A stretch of DNA of 64,000 nucleotides from Brevibacterium moorei (GCF_024580735.1 NZ_JANIJX010000004.1:124001-188000), one strand, 5' to 3'; positions 9,964 through 18,408 are shown, counted from the stretch's first letter. Translations and numbers: made by a program. The notes: generated from the sequence alone by a model not told the origin.

Positions 9964-11568
9964 TCACCGGAGCGACAGTCCTGCTTCGTCCATGGTGATC
10001 CGGGTGTCGATGCCCAGCCTGTCCAGGAAGTGCTCATCATGGCTGACGACGATGAGTCCGCCGCGATAATCGCTCAGCGCCGAGACCAGCTCATCGATAC
10101 TGCGCAGGTCGAGGTTGTTGCTCGGCTCGTCCAGCACCAGCAGCCGGCAGGGCGGATCGGCCAAGAGCAAGGTCGCCAGCGCGATGCGGAAGCGCTCCCC
10201 GCCGGACAGGTCGCCGACCCGCCGTTGGACTGTGTCGCCGCGGAACAGGAAGCGCGCCAAGCCCGCACGCAGGCGGTGCTCCGTGGCCCTCGGGGCCGCA
10301 GCTCGCACGGTCTGGAGCAGGGTCGCATCATCGTCGAGATGGTCCAGGCGCTGGGGCAGGTAGCCGATCCGGTCGGTGAGGGCCTCTGCCCGGCAACCGC
10401 GCGCGGCGCCGGCCTCCCGTTCCGGGTGGACCAGCTCCTCGAGCAGCCGGGTCTTGCCGATCCCGTTGCGCCCCGTCAGCGCCACGCGTTCGGGGCCCTG
10501 CACGATGAACTCACGGCCCCGCCCATCGCGCAGGGCCGCCAGCCTGCGAGCCGCAGGCAGCTCGGGGTCGGGCAGGTCGATCGAAATACCGGAATCGCCG
10601 CGGATCCGTTGCTCCTGCTCGGCCACAACCTGCCGGGCGGCGTCGACGGAGGCGTCGTGGCGGCCCTGCAGCTTGCCGGCGGAGACCTGCGCCTCCTGCT
10701 TGCGGTTGTTCATGATCATCTTCGGCTTGCGCTTGTTTTCGAAGTCGGTTCGCGCATAGCGCCGGCGCCGGTCCAGCTTGGTCTGTGCCTGAATCCGCTG
10801 GCGCTCCTCGGTGCGCAGCCGCTGCTCGGCCGAACGCAGGGCCTGTTCGGCGGCGGCCTGTTGGACCTCCAGGTACTCCTGGTAGGCCCGGTAGGGTCCG
10901 CCGAACACCTCAAGTGCTCCGTCGCGCAGCTCCGCCGTCGAATCCATCAGATCCAACAATTCGACGTCGTGGCTGACGACGAGCGACGACCCCCGCCAGG
11001 AATCGATCGCCTCGTAGAGCAGGCTGCGGGAGGCGCGGTCCAGGTTGTTCGTCGGTTCGTCGAGCAACACGACTTCGTCGCCGGCCAGTGCCAGACCGGT
11101 CAGTGCGACCAGGACCGTCTCCCCACCGGAGAGGCTCCCGACCGGGCGGTCCAGTTCGATGTCGGTCAAACCGACGCGATCCAGCGCCGCCCTGGCACGG
11201 GCCTCGACGTCCCAGTCGTCGGCGAGAGCATCGAAATGCGCCGGGTCGACGTCTCCCGACTCGATTGCGCGCAGGGCGCTGACCCGGGATTCGATGCCCA
11301 ACAGCCCGGCGACGCCGGCTCCGGCGTCCAAAACGAGGTGTTGGGGCAGATAACCGATGTGTCCGGTGACCGTGACGGAGCCGGCACTGGGCACCAGCTC
11401 GCCTGCGATGATGCGCAGCAGAGTCGTCTTGCCCGTGCCGTTGGATCCGATCAGGCCCGTGCGGCCGAGCGGGAATGTGGCGGACAGGTCACTGAACACG
11501 ATGGTGCCGTCGGGCCAGGTGAAGGAAAGGTCGGCCAGCGTCACAGCCGGCTTCTGAGTGGATAGCAT
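9964..11568 (-). CDS. ABC-F family ATPase, probable ribosome-protection (antibiotic resistance) type
   Basis: 534-residue protein with two ABC domains and no membrane segment, the ABC-F layout. Walker A motifs are G-S-N-G-T-G-K-T-T (41-49) and G-R-N-G-I-G-K-T. Signatures are L-S-G-G-E in both halves; Walker B motifs are L-L-D-E-P-T-N-N-L-D and L-V-L-D-E-P-S-N-N-L-D. The linker between them (about 220-310) is charged and helical, the part that reaches the peptidyltransferase centre. It is distinct from EttA, present elsewhere in the window. The upstream leader peptide and attenuator strongly suggest antibiotic-inducible expression, but the drug class cannot be read from sequence. The ATG at 11568 has GGGAG upstream. 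Confidence 0.9.
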   Translation of the reverse strand: MLSTQKPAVTLADLSFTWPDGTIVFSDLSATFPLGRTGLIGSNGTGKTTLLRIIAGELVPSAGSVTVTGHIGYLPQHLVLDAGAGVAGLLGIESRVSALRAIESGDVDPAHFDALADDWDVEARARAALDRVGLTDIELDRPVGSLSGGETVLVALTGLALAGDEVVLLDEPTNNLDRASRSLLYEAIDSWRGSSLVVSHDVELLDLMDSTAELRDGALEVFGGPYRAYQEYLEVQQAAAEQALRSAEQRLRTEERQRIQAQTKLDRRRRYARTDFENKRKPKMIMNNRKQEAQVSAGKLQGRHDASVDAARQVVAEQEQRIRGDSGISIDLPDPELPAARRLAALRDGRGREFIVQGPERVALTGRNGIGKTRLLEELVHPEREAGAARGCRAEALTDRIGYLPQRLDHLDDDATLLQTVRAAAPRATEHRLRAGLARFLFRGDTVQRRVGDLSGGERFRIALATLLLADPPCRLLVLDEPSNNLDLRSIDELVSALSDYRGGLIVVSHDEHFLDRLGIDTRITMDEAGLSLR

Positions 11569-11570
11569 GA

Positions 11571-11671
11571 GGACTCCCGGGTTGTCAGTGCAAGCGCTGA
11601 CACCGGAGCCCTCAGTGCAGGGCGATCGACGGGGTCAGCGCGGTGGGGACGCGGCCAGACGGTCGTCGATC
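11571..11671 (-). promoter_or_regulatory. Translation attenuator of the ABC-F gene
   Basis: Read on the minus strand, four complementary blocks surround a short leader ORF. Block 1, GATCGACG (11664-11671, leader codons 2-5), pairs with block 3, CGTCGATC (11624-11631). Block 2, GCGCTGAC (11634-11641, leader end and stop), pairs with block 4, GTCAGCGC (11594-11601). Block 4 region TGTCAG (11597-11602) also pairs with CTGACA (11583-11588), extended by GG/CC and by GGGCTCC with GGAGTCC (11571-11577), which contains the ABC-F ribosome binding site. Pairs 1:3 and 2:4 cross and exclude each other. A possible extended -10, TGCTATCGT, lies on this strand at 11713-11721. Confidence 0.7.
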
Positions 11672-11676
11672 AGCAT
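11635..11676 (-). CDS. Leader peptide of the ABC-F gene, 13 codons
   Basis: ATG at 11676 to TGA at 11635 encodes M-L-I-D-D-R-L-A-A-S-P-P-R. AGGA lies 8 bp before the ATG (minus-strand GAGGATCCCCAAA), so it should be translated. The reading frame ends 66 bp before the ABC-F start and its codons form two of the pairing blocks of the attenuator. The peptide ends S-P-P-R, and Pro-rich endings favour ribosome stalling. Role as a drug-responsive stalling peptide is inferred from the layout. Confidence 0.65.
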   Translation of the reverse strand: MLIDDRLAASPPR

Positions 11677-11782
11677 TTTGGGGATCCTCACGTGGAAAAC
11701 AGGGACGGCTCGACGATAGCAGGCGCGCGCCGGAACTTCCAGAGATCTGCGTCACCCGGGGCGACGGCCTCCGGGCAGGGAG

Positions 11783-12142
11783 TCAGGCGGCGATCCCGCG
11801 CAGATAGTCGGCCAGGACCTCGGCGTGATTGTGCGCGGTGTCCTTGGACGCGAACAGCAGCACGAGCGTGTGGGCGCCGGTTGTTGCGGCACGATTCACG
11901 AGCGCGGCGGGGGCGTCCGAGCCCTCCAGCTCTGCGCGGTATTCGCCTGCGAAGTCGGGGAAGTCGACGGTCCCGGCGTGGAACCGTTTCCGCAGGTCCG
12001 GGCTGGGCGCAACCTCTTTGTCCCAGGAAGCCGCGGCCAGGCGCTCCTTCTTGACTCCGCGTGGCCATAGTCGGTCCACCAGTGTCGCGTATTCGCCGGC
12101 GTCCGGCGACCAGTCGTACACACGTTCCGTCCGGATGTCCAT
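11783..12142 (-). CDS. DUF488 family protein (YeaO-like)
   Basis: 119-residue protein starting M-D-I-R-T-E-R-V-Y-D-W. The family hallmarks V-D-R-L-W-P-R-G and the acidic/basic W-D-K-E-V-A-P-S segment are present, followed by F-A-G-E-Y-R-x-E-L and the T-L-V-L-L-F-A-S-K-D strand. Biochemical function of the family is unknown. The ATG at 12142 is preferred because it gives the conserved R-x-Y start; the frame is open 20 codons further. The 106 bp between it and the ABC-F leader contains only the putative leader promoter. Confidence 0.85.
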   Translation of the reverse strand: MDIRTERVYDWSPDAGEYATLVDRLWPRGVKKERLAAASWDKEVAPSPDLRKRFHAGTVDFPDFAGEYRAELEGSDAPAALVNRAATTGAHTLVLLFASKDTAHNHAEVLADYLRGIAA

Positions 12143-12263
12143 GGCCCCAGGGTAGACCCGCGGCCGGCGTTCACGCTTGCACAGCTGCGCCACAGGCTGC
12201 ACAAAGCACCCCCTTCACCCGGAACGATGTGATGGTCTCAACGCACACGACGAGGAGAACATC

Positions 12264-13598
12264 ATGAACGTGCAGCAGCACCCGCAGTACCCGGTGAACG
12301 CCACCGCCGCGCGGCACTGGTATCAGAAGCCGGGACCCATCGGCGCCCTGGCCGCCGGCCTGGGTCTGGCCACCGGACTGGTCCTGGGGGTGCCGGCGAC
12401 CTTCGGCATCGAGTCCGCGCTCGCGGTCGTGGCGGAGCAGGGGAGCACGGTCCAGCAGGCGCCGGGTTATCAGGCGGCGGCCGGAACCGGGCAACCCGGA
12501 ACCGGGCGATCCGGAGTACAGGGCGCCGATGGCAGTGCCGGTCCCGGCTCGTCCGACGGCCTCGGCGATGGGGCAGGGGGCGCACGGCAGGTTCCGGGCG
12601 GACAAGACTCCGCCGGCGAAGCGGGCACCGGTACAGCTTCGGGCCAGGCAGCGGCGACCTCGGCCACCGCGAAGCAGGCGGCAGGGGTCGTCATCATCAA
12701 CACGAACCTGAAGTACGAGGGCGCAGCAGGTGCGGGCACCGGCATGGTCGTCAAGTCCGACGGCACTGTGCTGACGAACAACCACGTTATCGCCGGGGCC
12801 ACCTCGATCAAGGTCACCGTGCCGGCAAGTGAGAAGACGTACACGGCCACTGTGGTCGGCACACAGGCGCAGGACGACGTCGCGGTGCTCAAGCTGACCG
12901 GGGCGAAGGACCTGGCCACCGTCGCCCTCGACGAGGATCAGGAGAAGGTGGGACAGGCGATCACGGCGGTCGGCAACGCCCAGGGCAGGGGAGAGCTGGC
13001 TGCGGCCAGGGGCACCATCACCGCCCTGGACTCCACTGTGACGACCGAATCCGAGGGCACGGTCGGCTCCGAGTCACTGGACGGGATGATCGAGATCTCC
13101 GCCCGGGTGGTCTCCGGGGACTCCGGTGGGGCCCTGCTCGACGATGAGGGCGAGGTCGTCGGGATGAACACGGCGGCGTCCTCGGGCAGCAGTACGATCA
13201 CCGCCTACGCCATCCCGATAGAAGACGCGATGTCGATCGCGGACAGGATCACCGCCGGGGACGAATCCGCTGGGGTGTCCCTGGGCTATCCGGCCTTCCT
13301 GGGCGTCCAGGTCGCCGCTGCAGACCAGGACTCAGCGGGGGCCGAGGGGAGTGCCGGCGGAGTCGCTTCGGGTGCGCCCGTGGCCGGTGTCATCGCCGGC
13401 ACGGCCGCGGCCAAGGCCGGCCTGGAGGAGGGCGACCTGGTCACCTCGGTGGGAGGCACGAGGATTGCATCGCCCACGGCCCTGACCAAGGCGCTGTCCG
13501 GCTACGATCCCGGACAGCGGGTGAAGATCGAATGGACGGACTCCGCCGGCGCATCCCACGCCGCCACGGTCACCCTGACCCAGGGTCCGGCGTCCTGA
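12264..13598 (+). CDS. HtrA-like S1C serine protease with PDZ domain
   Basis: 444-residue envelope protease. One membrane helix (about 27-58, Ala/Gly/Leu-rich) anchors it, and a Gly/Ala/Ser-rich linker of about 80 residues follows. The trypsin-like domain has the triad His174 (T-N-N-H-V-I), Asp205 (Q-D-D-V-A-V-L-K) and Ser287 (S-G-D-S-G-G-A). A PDZ domain occupies about 350-444, with A-G-L-E-E-G-D-L-V-T-S-V-G-G. The ATG at 12264 is chosen for GAGGAG 8 bp upstream. By family it degrades or senses misfolded proteins outside the membrane. The TetR gene lies convergent 13 bp downstream. Confidence 0.93.
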   Translation: MNVQQHPQYPVNATAARHWYQKPGPIGALAAGLGLATGLVLGVPATFGIESALAVVAEQGSTVQQAPGYQAAAGTGQPGTGRSGVQGADGSAGPGSSDGLGDGAGGARQVPGGQDSAGEAGTGTASGQAAATSATAKQAAGVVIINTNLKYEGAAGAGTGMVVKSDGTVLTNNHVIAGATSIKVTVPASEKTYTATVVGTQAQDDVAVLKLTGAKDLATVALDEDQEKVGQAITAVGNAQGRGELAAARGTITALDSTVTTESEGTVGSESLDGMIEISARVVSGDSGGALLDDEGEVVGMNTAASSGSSTITAYAIPIEDAMSIADRITAGDESAGVSLGYPAFLGVQVAAADQDSAGAEGSAGGVASGAPVAGVIAGTAAAKAGLEEGDLVTSVGGTRIASPTALTKALSGYDPGQRVKIEWTDSAGASHAATVTLTQGPAS

Positions 13599-13611
13599 GG
13601 GCGCCCGGCCG

Positions 13612-14160
13612 CTAGCGCGTGATGAAGCCGGTCACCCGTGTCACCACGTGGGCGATGGATTCCTCACAGCCGGAGTCGAGCCACCGGTAGATCAGCCAGA
13701 CGGCTCCGGCGGCCACCGCCTCGACCGCCTCGACATCGGTGTGCGCGCTGGGGGTACCCAGCAGGCGCTCGACGACGAACTCGATGACCCCGCGCAGCAC
13801 ACGGAAACCGGCACGTGAGGGTAGGACTCGGCTGAAGAAGGCTGTGTGGATGCGCAGTCTGGTCAGTACGGTGCCCAGGTGCTCGGCGATCACAGAGTCG
13901 TCGACGGTGCCAGGGGGTGCCGGATGGATACCCGAGAAGACCTCCCGCAGCAGGTCGTCCGCAGCGGCGGCCAGGGAGGCGGGGACATCGGGGAATGCCG
14001 CATAGAACGTGGGGCGGGACACGCCTGCGCGGTTCACGATCGCGGTGATGGTCAACCTGTCGGGATCGTCCAATAGAGCCAGTTCGCGCACGGCCGTGAC
14101 GATGCGCACCATGGAGTCGGGATTCCGTGGTGTCGGGTCTGCATGGGGATGCGAGCTCAT
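13612..14160 (-). CDS. TetR family transcriptional regulator
   Basis: 182-residue regulator. The N-terminal DNA-binding domain has L-T-I-T-A-I-V-N-R-A-G-V-S-R-P-T-F-Y-A-A-F-P-D (about 36-58), the TetR helix-turn-helix with the P-T-F-Y recognition helix. The C-terminal ligand domain is helical and poorly conserved, so the inducer is unknown. It is divergent from the dynamin-like GTPase pair, with an inverted repeat in the intergenic space that could be its operator. Confidence 0.9.
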   Translation of the reverse strand: MSSHPHADPTPRNPDSMVRIVTAVRELALLDDPDRLTITAIVNRAGVSRPTFYAAFPDVPASLAAAADDLLREVFSGIHPAPPGTVDDSVIAEHLGTVLTRLRIHTAFFSRVLPSRAGFRVLRGVIEFVVERLLGTPSAHTDVEAVEAVAAGAVWLIYRWLDSGCEESIAHVVTRVTGFITR

Positions 14161-14231
14161 GGTGTCAGCTTACGTCTGACCCCGTATACACAGGTTCCCG
14201 GCGGTGCCCCACGACGCAGGGTGAGGGTTCT

Positions 14232-14254
14232 GACACTACGGGTGTCGGTATAAG
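14232..14254 (+). promoter_or_regulatory. Inverted repeat and -10-like box before the GTPase pair
   Basis: GACAC-TACGG-GTGTC (14232-14246) is a perfect 5+5 inverted repeat, followed by TATAAG (14249-14254), a good -10 match. The start codon of the first GTPase is 57 bp downstream. A repeat overlapping the -35/-10 spacer is a typical repressor site, and the divergent TetR gene is the nearest candidate regulator. No strong -35 is visible. Confidence 0.45.
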
Positions 14255-14310
14255 AATTGCCGCCTCCCACGGCGCGCCGACTGGTGGGAGACTGAGAAAA
14301 CAGTCAGAGT

Positions 14311-16032
14311 ATGAGCGTGACTACCATCGCGACGAGCGACCAACAGCTACCGACCGCACTGGGCCCTGCCCTGCGCGACCTCGTTGCCCGAGTCGGGGCG
14401 GCGCGGTTTCCCCTGGCGGCCTCCGGGGCGGAGGCGGGACGTGAACTGCAGATCAGGCTCCGGGCCCAACTCGGCGACTACCTGATTCCCAGAGCGGCCG
14501 ATCCACGTGCACCGTTGCTGGTCGTCGTGGGCGGTTCGACCGGCGCAGGCAAGTCGACCCTGGTCAATTCGATCCTGCGCACGGAGGCCACCCGGGCGGG
14601 GGCACTGCGACCCACCACCACCTGGCCCGTGCTCATTCACAATCCGGCCGATGCCGACTTCTTCACCGGTAACCGCATCTTCCCCGGTCTCAAACGCATC
14701 GCAGGGGGAACTACGGCAGCCGGCAGGCCCTCGATGCAACTGGTCGAAAGCACAGAGGTCCCCGCCGGGATCGCGCTGATCGACTCGCCCGATATCGATT
14801 CGGTGGCCTCGACCAACCGCGAGGTCTCCCGTGAGCTGTTGGGAGCCGCTGACCTGTGGCTCTTCGTGACCACTTCCGCCCGGTACGCCGACGCGGCGCC
14901 GTGGGAGGTGCTCAAGGGGGCCTCGGACCGGGGGACCTCGGTTGCCGTCGTGCTCGACCGTGTCCCCGCCGATGCCAACCGCGAGGTCCGACACCATTTA
15001 GGCGGGCTGTTGCACGCCGCGGGCCTGGGCCAGGCGCCCCTGTTCACCATTCCGGAGATCGACCTGGAACACGGATTGCTGCCCGAATCGGCCGTTTACC
15101 CCGTGAAGTCCTGGCTGTTCAACCTGGCCACGGGCGACCGCGCCCGCTTGCGTGTGATCAACCGAACCCTGCTGGGGGCCCTGCACACGGTGGGTGCGCA
15201 GATCGAGACCCTGGCCGACGATGCAACCAGGCAGGAGGACGCGCACCGCGAACTCAGCGCGGCCGTCGAAGGCGCATTCGCCGGCCAGATCGACGAACTG
15301 TCCGCAGCACTGCGGCGCGGCGATGCGGTACGCGGCGAGGTCCAGGCCCGGTGGCAGGACTTCATCGGCACCGGCCAGTTCTTCAAAGGGCTCGAGCCGT
15401 CCGTCGCCCGTCTGCGTGATCGGCTGACCGCCCGGGTCGTGGGCAAACAGGACACCGCCGGCCCGCTCATCGCCTCCCTGCAGAGTTCTATCAACCAGAT
15501 CATCCGACTGCACGCCGTCGAAGCGGTAGGGCGCACGGCACTGGCCTGGCAGCAGACCCCTGCCGGAACGGCCTTGCTGGACCGCAACCGGCATATGGCG
15601 GCGGTGCCGGCCAGTTTCACGGAGTCGGCCAAGGACTTCACCCGTGAGTTCGTCGGCAAGGTGTTCGCCGAGGTCTCCCAGGCATCGCAGACACGCAAGG
15701 CGAAGGCCCGTATCCTCTCCTTCGGAGTCGAGGCGGTGGGCGCCGTCGTGCTCATCTCGCTGGTCAGCGGGGTAGATGTGCAGACCCCGGGGCGTGCCAG
15801 GGTCGTCGCGAATACCGCCGAGGTCGCCGAGCACCTGCTCGACACGATCTTCGGCCCCGATGTCGTCTCCGGCCTGCTCGGCGGGCTGCGCACGGACCTG
15901 GAGGCCGGGACCGGTGAGCTGCTGCGCAGCTGCCGGCGTCCTTTCGAACAAGCCCTGACGGTGGCCGAGGTCCCGGCCAGGCAGGGACGCGGACTGCGCT
16001 CGGCGAGCGCCCGATTGGAGGAACTGCTGTGA
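14311..16032 (+). CDS. Dynamin-like GTPase, first of a pair
   Basis: 573-residue protein with a GTPase domain in the first half: P-loop G-S-T-G-A-G-K-S-T (75-83), a T-T-T switch I segment, and D-S-P-D-I-D-S as G3. The usual N/T-K-x-D is replaced by V-L-D-R-V-P. The second half is helical, with one hydrophobic stretch (about 475-492, V-G-A-V-V-L-I-S-L-V) that could touch or cross the membrane. Size and domain order resemble bacterial dynamin-like proteins such as the DynA/DynB pair of Streptomyces sporulation septa; this link is an inference. The stop overlaps the next gene by 4 bp (GTGA). Confidence 0.75.
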   Translation: MSVTTIATSDQQLPTALGPALRDLVARVGAARFPLAASGAEAGRELQIRLRAQLGDYLIPRAADPRAPLLVVVGGSTGAGKSTLVNSILRTEATRAGALRPTTTWPVLIHNPADADFFTGNRIFPGLKRIAGGTTAAGRPSMQLVESTEVPAGIALIDSPDIDSVASTNREVSRELLGAADLWLFVTTSARYADAAPWEVLKGASDRGTSVAVVLDRVPADANREVRHHLGGLLHAAGLGQAPLFTIPEIDLEHGLLPESAVYPVKSWLFNLATGDRARLRVINRTLLGALHTVGAQIETLADDATRQEDAHRELSAAVEGAFAGQIDELSAALRRGDAVRGEVQARWQDFIGTGQFFKGLEPSVARLRDRLTARVVGKQDTAGPLIASLQSSINQIIRLHAVEAVGRTALAWQQTPAGTALLDRNRHMAAVPASFTESAKDFTREFVGKVFAEVSQASQTRKAKARILSFGVEAVGAVVLISLVSGVDVQTPGRARVVANTAEVAEHLLDTIFGPDVVSGLLGGLRTDLEAGTGELLRSCRRPFEQALTVAEVPARQGRGLRSASARLEELL

Positions 16033-17612
16033 GTGAGCCGGGCATCAAGGAGCAGATCGCTCATTATGCACAGGGCATCAGGCAGGCCCTGACCCTGCCC
16101 GCGGGGCACCTGAGCCCGGAGACTGTTGCGGAGGCCCGCAGCGTGCTCAAGAAGTCCAGTGCCCGGATGGGCATGGGGGAGGACTACACGGTCGTGGCCT
16201 TCGCCGGTTCGACCGGTTCTGGCAAGTCATCGCTGTTCAACGCGGTGTCCGGTCTGGAGCTGGCCCGCGTCGGGGTGCGCCGCCCCACCACCTCGAAGCC
16301 CACTGCCTGTGTCTGGGGCGATGGCGCGCAGGACCTGTTGGATTGGCTGGAGGTTCCCCAGGAGAACCGGACATGGCGCGAATCCGCGCTCGACGGCGAC
16401 GACGAGCGGGCCCTGCACGGCCTGGTCCTGCTTGACCTGCCGGATCACGATTCGACCGCGGTGGAACACCGGGAGGAGTCGGACCGGATGGTCGGCCTGG
16501 TCGACGTGCTGGTCTGGGTCGTCGACCCCCAGAAGTATGCAGACTTCGCCCTGCACTCGCGGTATCTCTCGCAGATGAGCGAACAGGACTCCTCAATGGT
16601 CGTGGTGCTCAACCAGGTCGATCGTCTGGCACCGGAGGACCGGGAGATCGCGGCCACCCATTTGCGCAGCCTGCTGACCAATGACGGGCTGGATCAGACC
16701 GATGTCCTCCTGGCCTCGGCGAAGTCCCGCGAGGGGGTCAAGGAGATCCGCGAGCGCCTGGTCCGTCGGGTGTCGGAGCGGGCCGCGGCCTCCCAGCGTC
16801 TGGTCGCCGATCTGCGGACGGTGGCCAGACGGATCCAGTCCGAGCTGGGCGAGCCGGTCGCCGATCCGCAGGCGCTGCCGGGTGCGGCCCGGTTGGTCTC
16901 TGCGATGACCGATGCTGCGGGCGTCGACGCACTGGGCCAGACGGTGCACGACGACTACACTCGCAGGTCCTACCAGGCGACAGGATATCCGCCACTGGTC
17001 TGGATGCAGCGGGGCAAGGCCGACCCGTTGGGATCGCGGCACGGGGCCAACCGTGCAGCGTTGATCAGGGCCTCGGTGCCTGCGACCACTCCGACGCAGA
17101 GCGCGCAGGTGGGTCTGGCCGCGCACGAAGTCGTTGCCGAGGCCGCGGCGAGCCTGCCGTCGAGTTGGCGTTCCGCGGTGTCCGAAGCCGAACGGAGCAC
17201 CGCCAGTGAGCTGACCGATTCGCTCGACCAGGCGGTCACCGGAGTGCAGATCACCACAACGCCCCCGGGGTGGTGGGCCACTGCACGCTTCTTCCAGTGG
17301 CTGTTCTTCATCTTGACCCTGGTGGGCCTCATCGGCACAGTCGCCGCGATCGTCCTGGCGGTTGTGGGAACGACCGGTGTGTCATGGCCTGTGTGGATTG
17401 CGGGCCCCGTGGCCCTGTTGGTGGGCCTCATCGGGTCCCTAGTGACCTCGCGCAGCGCCAAGGGCGGGCGCGACCGTGGGGCCGATGAGGCCGAGGCCCG
17501 GGTCCACCGTGACCTCGAACAGGCCGTGCTCGCGGCGGCAGCCGGATCGTATCTGGCCCCGGTGACCGAGGTGCTGGCCGAGCACAAGGCCGTCTTCGAC
17601 TCCCTGCGCTAG
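16029..17612 (+). CDS. Dynamin-like GTPase with C-terminal membrane hairpin, second of a pair
   Basis: 527 residues. The GTPase domain has P-loop G-S-T-G-S-G-K-S-S (60-68), R-R-P-T-T-S as switch I, L-L-D-L-P-D-H-D-S as G3 and V-L-N-Q-V-D as G4. After a helical region, two membrane helices lie at about 418-472 (F-I-L-T-L-V-G-L-I-G then W-I-A-G-P-V-A-L-L-V-G), followed by a short helical tail. The GTG start overlaps the preceding stop by 4 bp, so both subunits are made in equal amounts, as for a hetero-oligomer. Likely role: membrane remodelling or septum-associated GTPase. Confidence 0.75.
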   Translation: MSEPGIKEQIAHYAQGIRQALTLPAGHLSPETVAEARSVLKKSSARMGMGEDYTVVAFAGSTGSGKSSLFNAVSGLELARVGVRRPTTSKPTACVWGDGAQDLLDWLEVPQENRTWRESALDGDDERALHGLVLLDLPDHDSTAVEHREESDRMVGLVDVLVWVVDPQKYADFALHSRYLSQMSEQDSSMVVVLNQVDRLAPEDREIAATHLRSLLTNDGLDQTDVLLASAKSREGVKEIRERLVRRVSERAAASQRLVADLRTVARRIQSELGEPVADPQALPGAARLVSAMTDAAGVDALGQTVHDDYTRRSYQATGYPPLVWMQRGKADPLGSRHGANRAALIRASVPATTPTQSAQVGLAAHEVVAEAAASLPSSWRSAVSEAERSTASELTDSLDQAVTGVQITTTPPGWWATARFFQWLFFILTLVGLIGTVAAIVLAVVGTTGVSWPVWIAGPVALLVGLIGSLVTSRSAKGGRDRGADEAEARVHRDLEQAVLAAAAGSYLAPVTEVLAEHKAVFDSLR

Positions 17613-17638
17613 GCGCCCGACATCCGGCGATCGGGCGT
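17613..17638 (+). terminator. Hairpin directly after the GTPase pair
   Basis: GCGCCCGA (17613-17620) pairs with TCGGGCGT (17631-17638), loop 10 nt, starting at the base after the stop codon. There is no T-run, so termination efficiency is uncertain. Confidence 0.4.
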
Positions 17639-17644
17639 CGCGCG

Positions 17645-17707
17645 CCTGTGGACCGACCGGGGACCGGCGCGTCCGCTGCCTGGGGACACGTCGACGGTGT
17701 CCACAGG
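17645..17707. repeat. Spaced inverted repeat upstream of ssb
   Basis: CCTGTGGAC (17645-17653) and GTCCACAGG (17699-17707) are perfect 9-bp inverted copies 45 bp apart, and CCTGTGGGA occurs again at about 17770 next to the ssb ribosome binding site. The spacing suits two protein-binding half sites or a large stem in the ssb leader. Confidence 0.35.
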
Positions 17708-17784
17708 CACACGTGTCTCCCTTGTGCCCGAGGTCCCGTGCCGGGTTCGCTGGTGGTGTTCACGAATACCTGTGGGAGGCAGTG

Positions 17785-18408
17785 ATGAACACCAAGATGC
17801 TCAACCATTTCATCGGACACGTGGGCGGCCCGCCCACCGCGGGACAGGACAGGGAGGACCGGCCCTGGGTCCGGTTCCGCCTGGCGGTCGGCCACAGTTG
17901 GTTCGATCGCGAATCAGGACAGTGGAAGAACAGTGATCCGACCTGGTTCGACGTCAGCTGCAACGGGATGCTGGCGGACAACGTCAGGAAGTCGATCGAC
18001 AAGGGAGACCCGGTCATCGTGCTGGGCAGGGTGACGGATCGCGAATGGAAGGATGCCGCGGGCAATGTCCGTAACAGCCTCGTCATCATCGCCGAGGCCG
18101 TCGGTCTGAATCTGCAATTCGGCAGGGGCGCGATCACCACCCGGTCCAAGCAGCAGCGCGGGGAGGAGGAACGCGACGCCCGCCTCGAGGCGGACACCGC
18201 ACCGGGGTCGGACGGGCAGGACACCAATGCCTGGAGCATGAGACCGCCCCCGGACCAGGCCGAACAGCGTGCGGACTCGGAGCCGGCGGGCTTCGGCGCC
18301 GGACAGACCGGGTCCTACACCCAAGCCGTCGGTGCCGCGACGACGCCCCGCACCACCGTGAGCACTCACGTGGATGCCGCAGTCGGCGATGACGACGCGC
18401 CCTTCTGA
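17785..18408 (+). CDS. Single-stranded DNA-binding protein, second paralogue
   Basis: 207 residues with an N-terminal OB fold (about 1-115: V-R-F-R-L-A-V-G, W-F-D-V-S-C-N-G, G-D-P-V-I-V-L-G-R-V) and a hydrophilic tail ending G-D-D-D-A-P-F, the acidic tip that recruits repair proteins. It differs from the canonical SSB beside rpsF/rpsR, which is not in this window, so it is likely an accessory SsbB-like protein. The ATG at 17785 is chosen because GGGAGG lies 7 bp upstream; the frame is open 24 codons earlier without a ribosome binding site. In mycobacteria an equivalent gene sits beside ettA, as here. Confidence 0.9.
   Translation: MNTKMLNHFIGHVGGPPTAGQDREDRPWVRFRLAVGHSWFDRESGQWKNSDPTWFDVSCNGMLADNVRKSIDKGDPVIVLGRVTDREWKDAAGNVRNSLVIIAEAVGLNLQFGRGAITTRSKQQRGEEERDARLEADTAPGSDGQDTNAWSMRPPPDQAEQRADSEPAGFGAGQTGSYTQAVGAATTPRTTVSTHVDAAVGDDDAPF

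Noticed and set aside
12222..12243. GGAAC followed at 15 bp by CG upstream of the HtrA-like protease, like an ECF sigma promoter
   Set aside because: The -10 part reads CGCA rather than CGTT and the spacing is short; the match is too weak.
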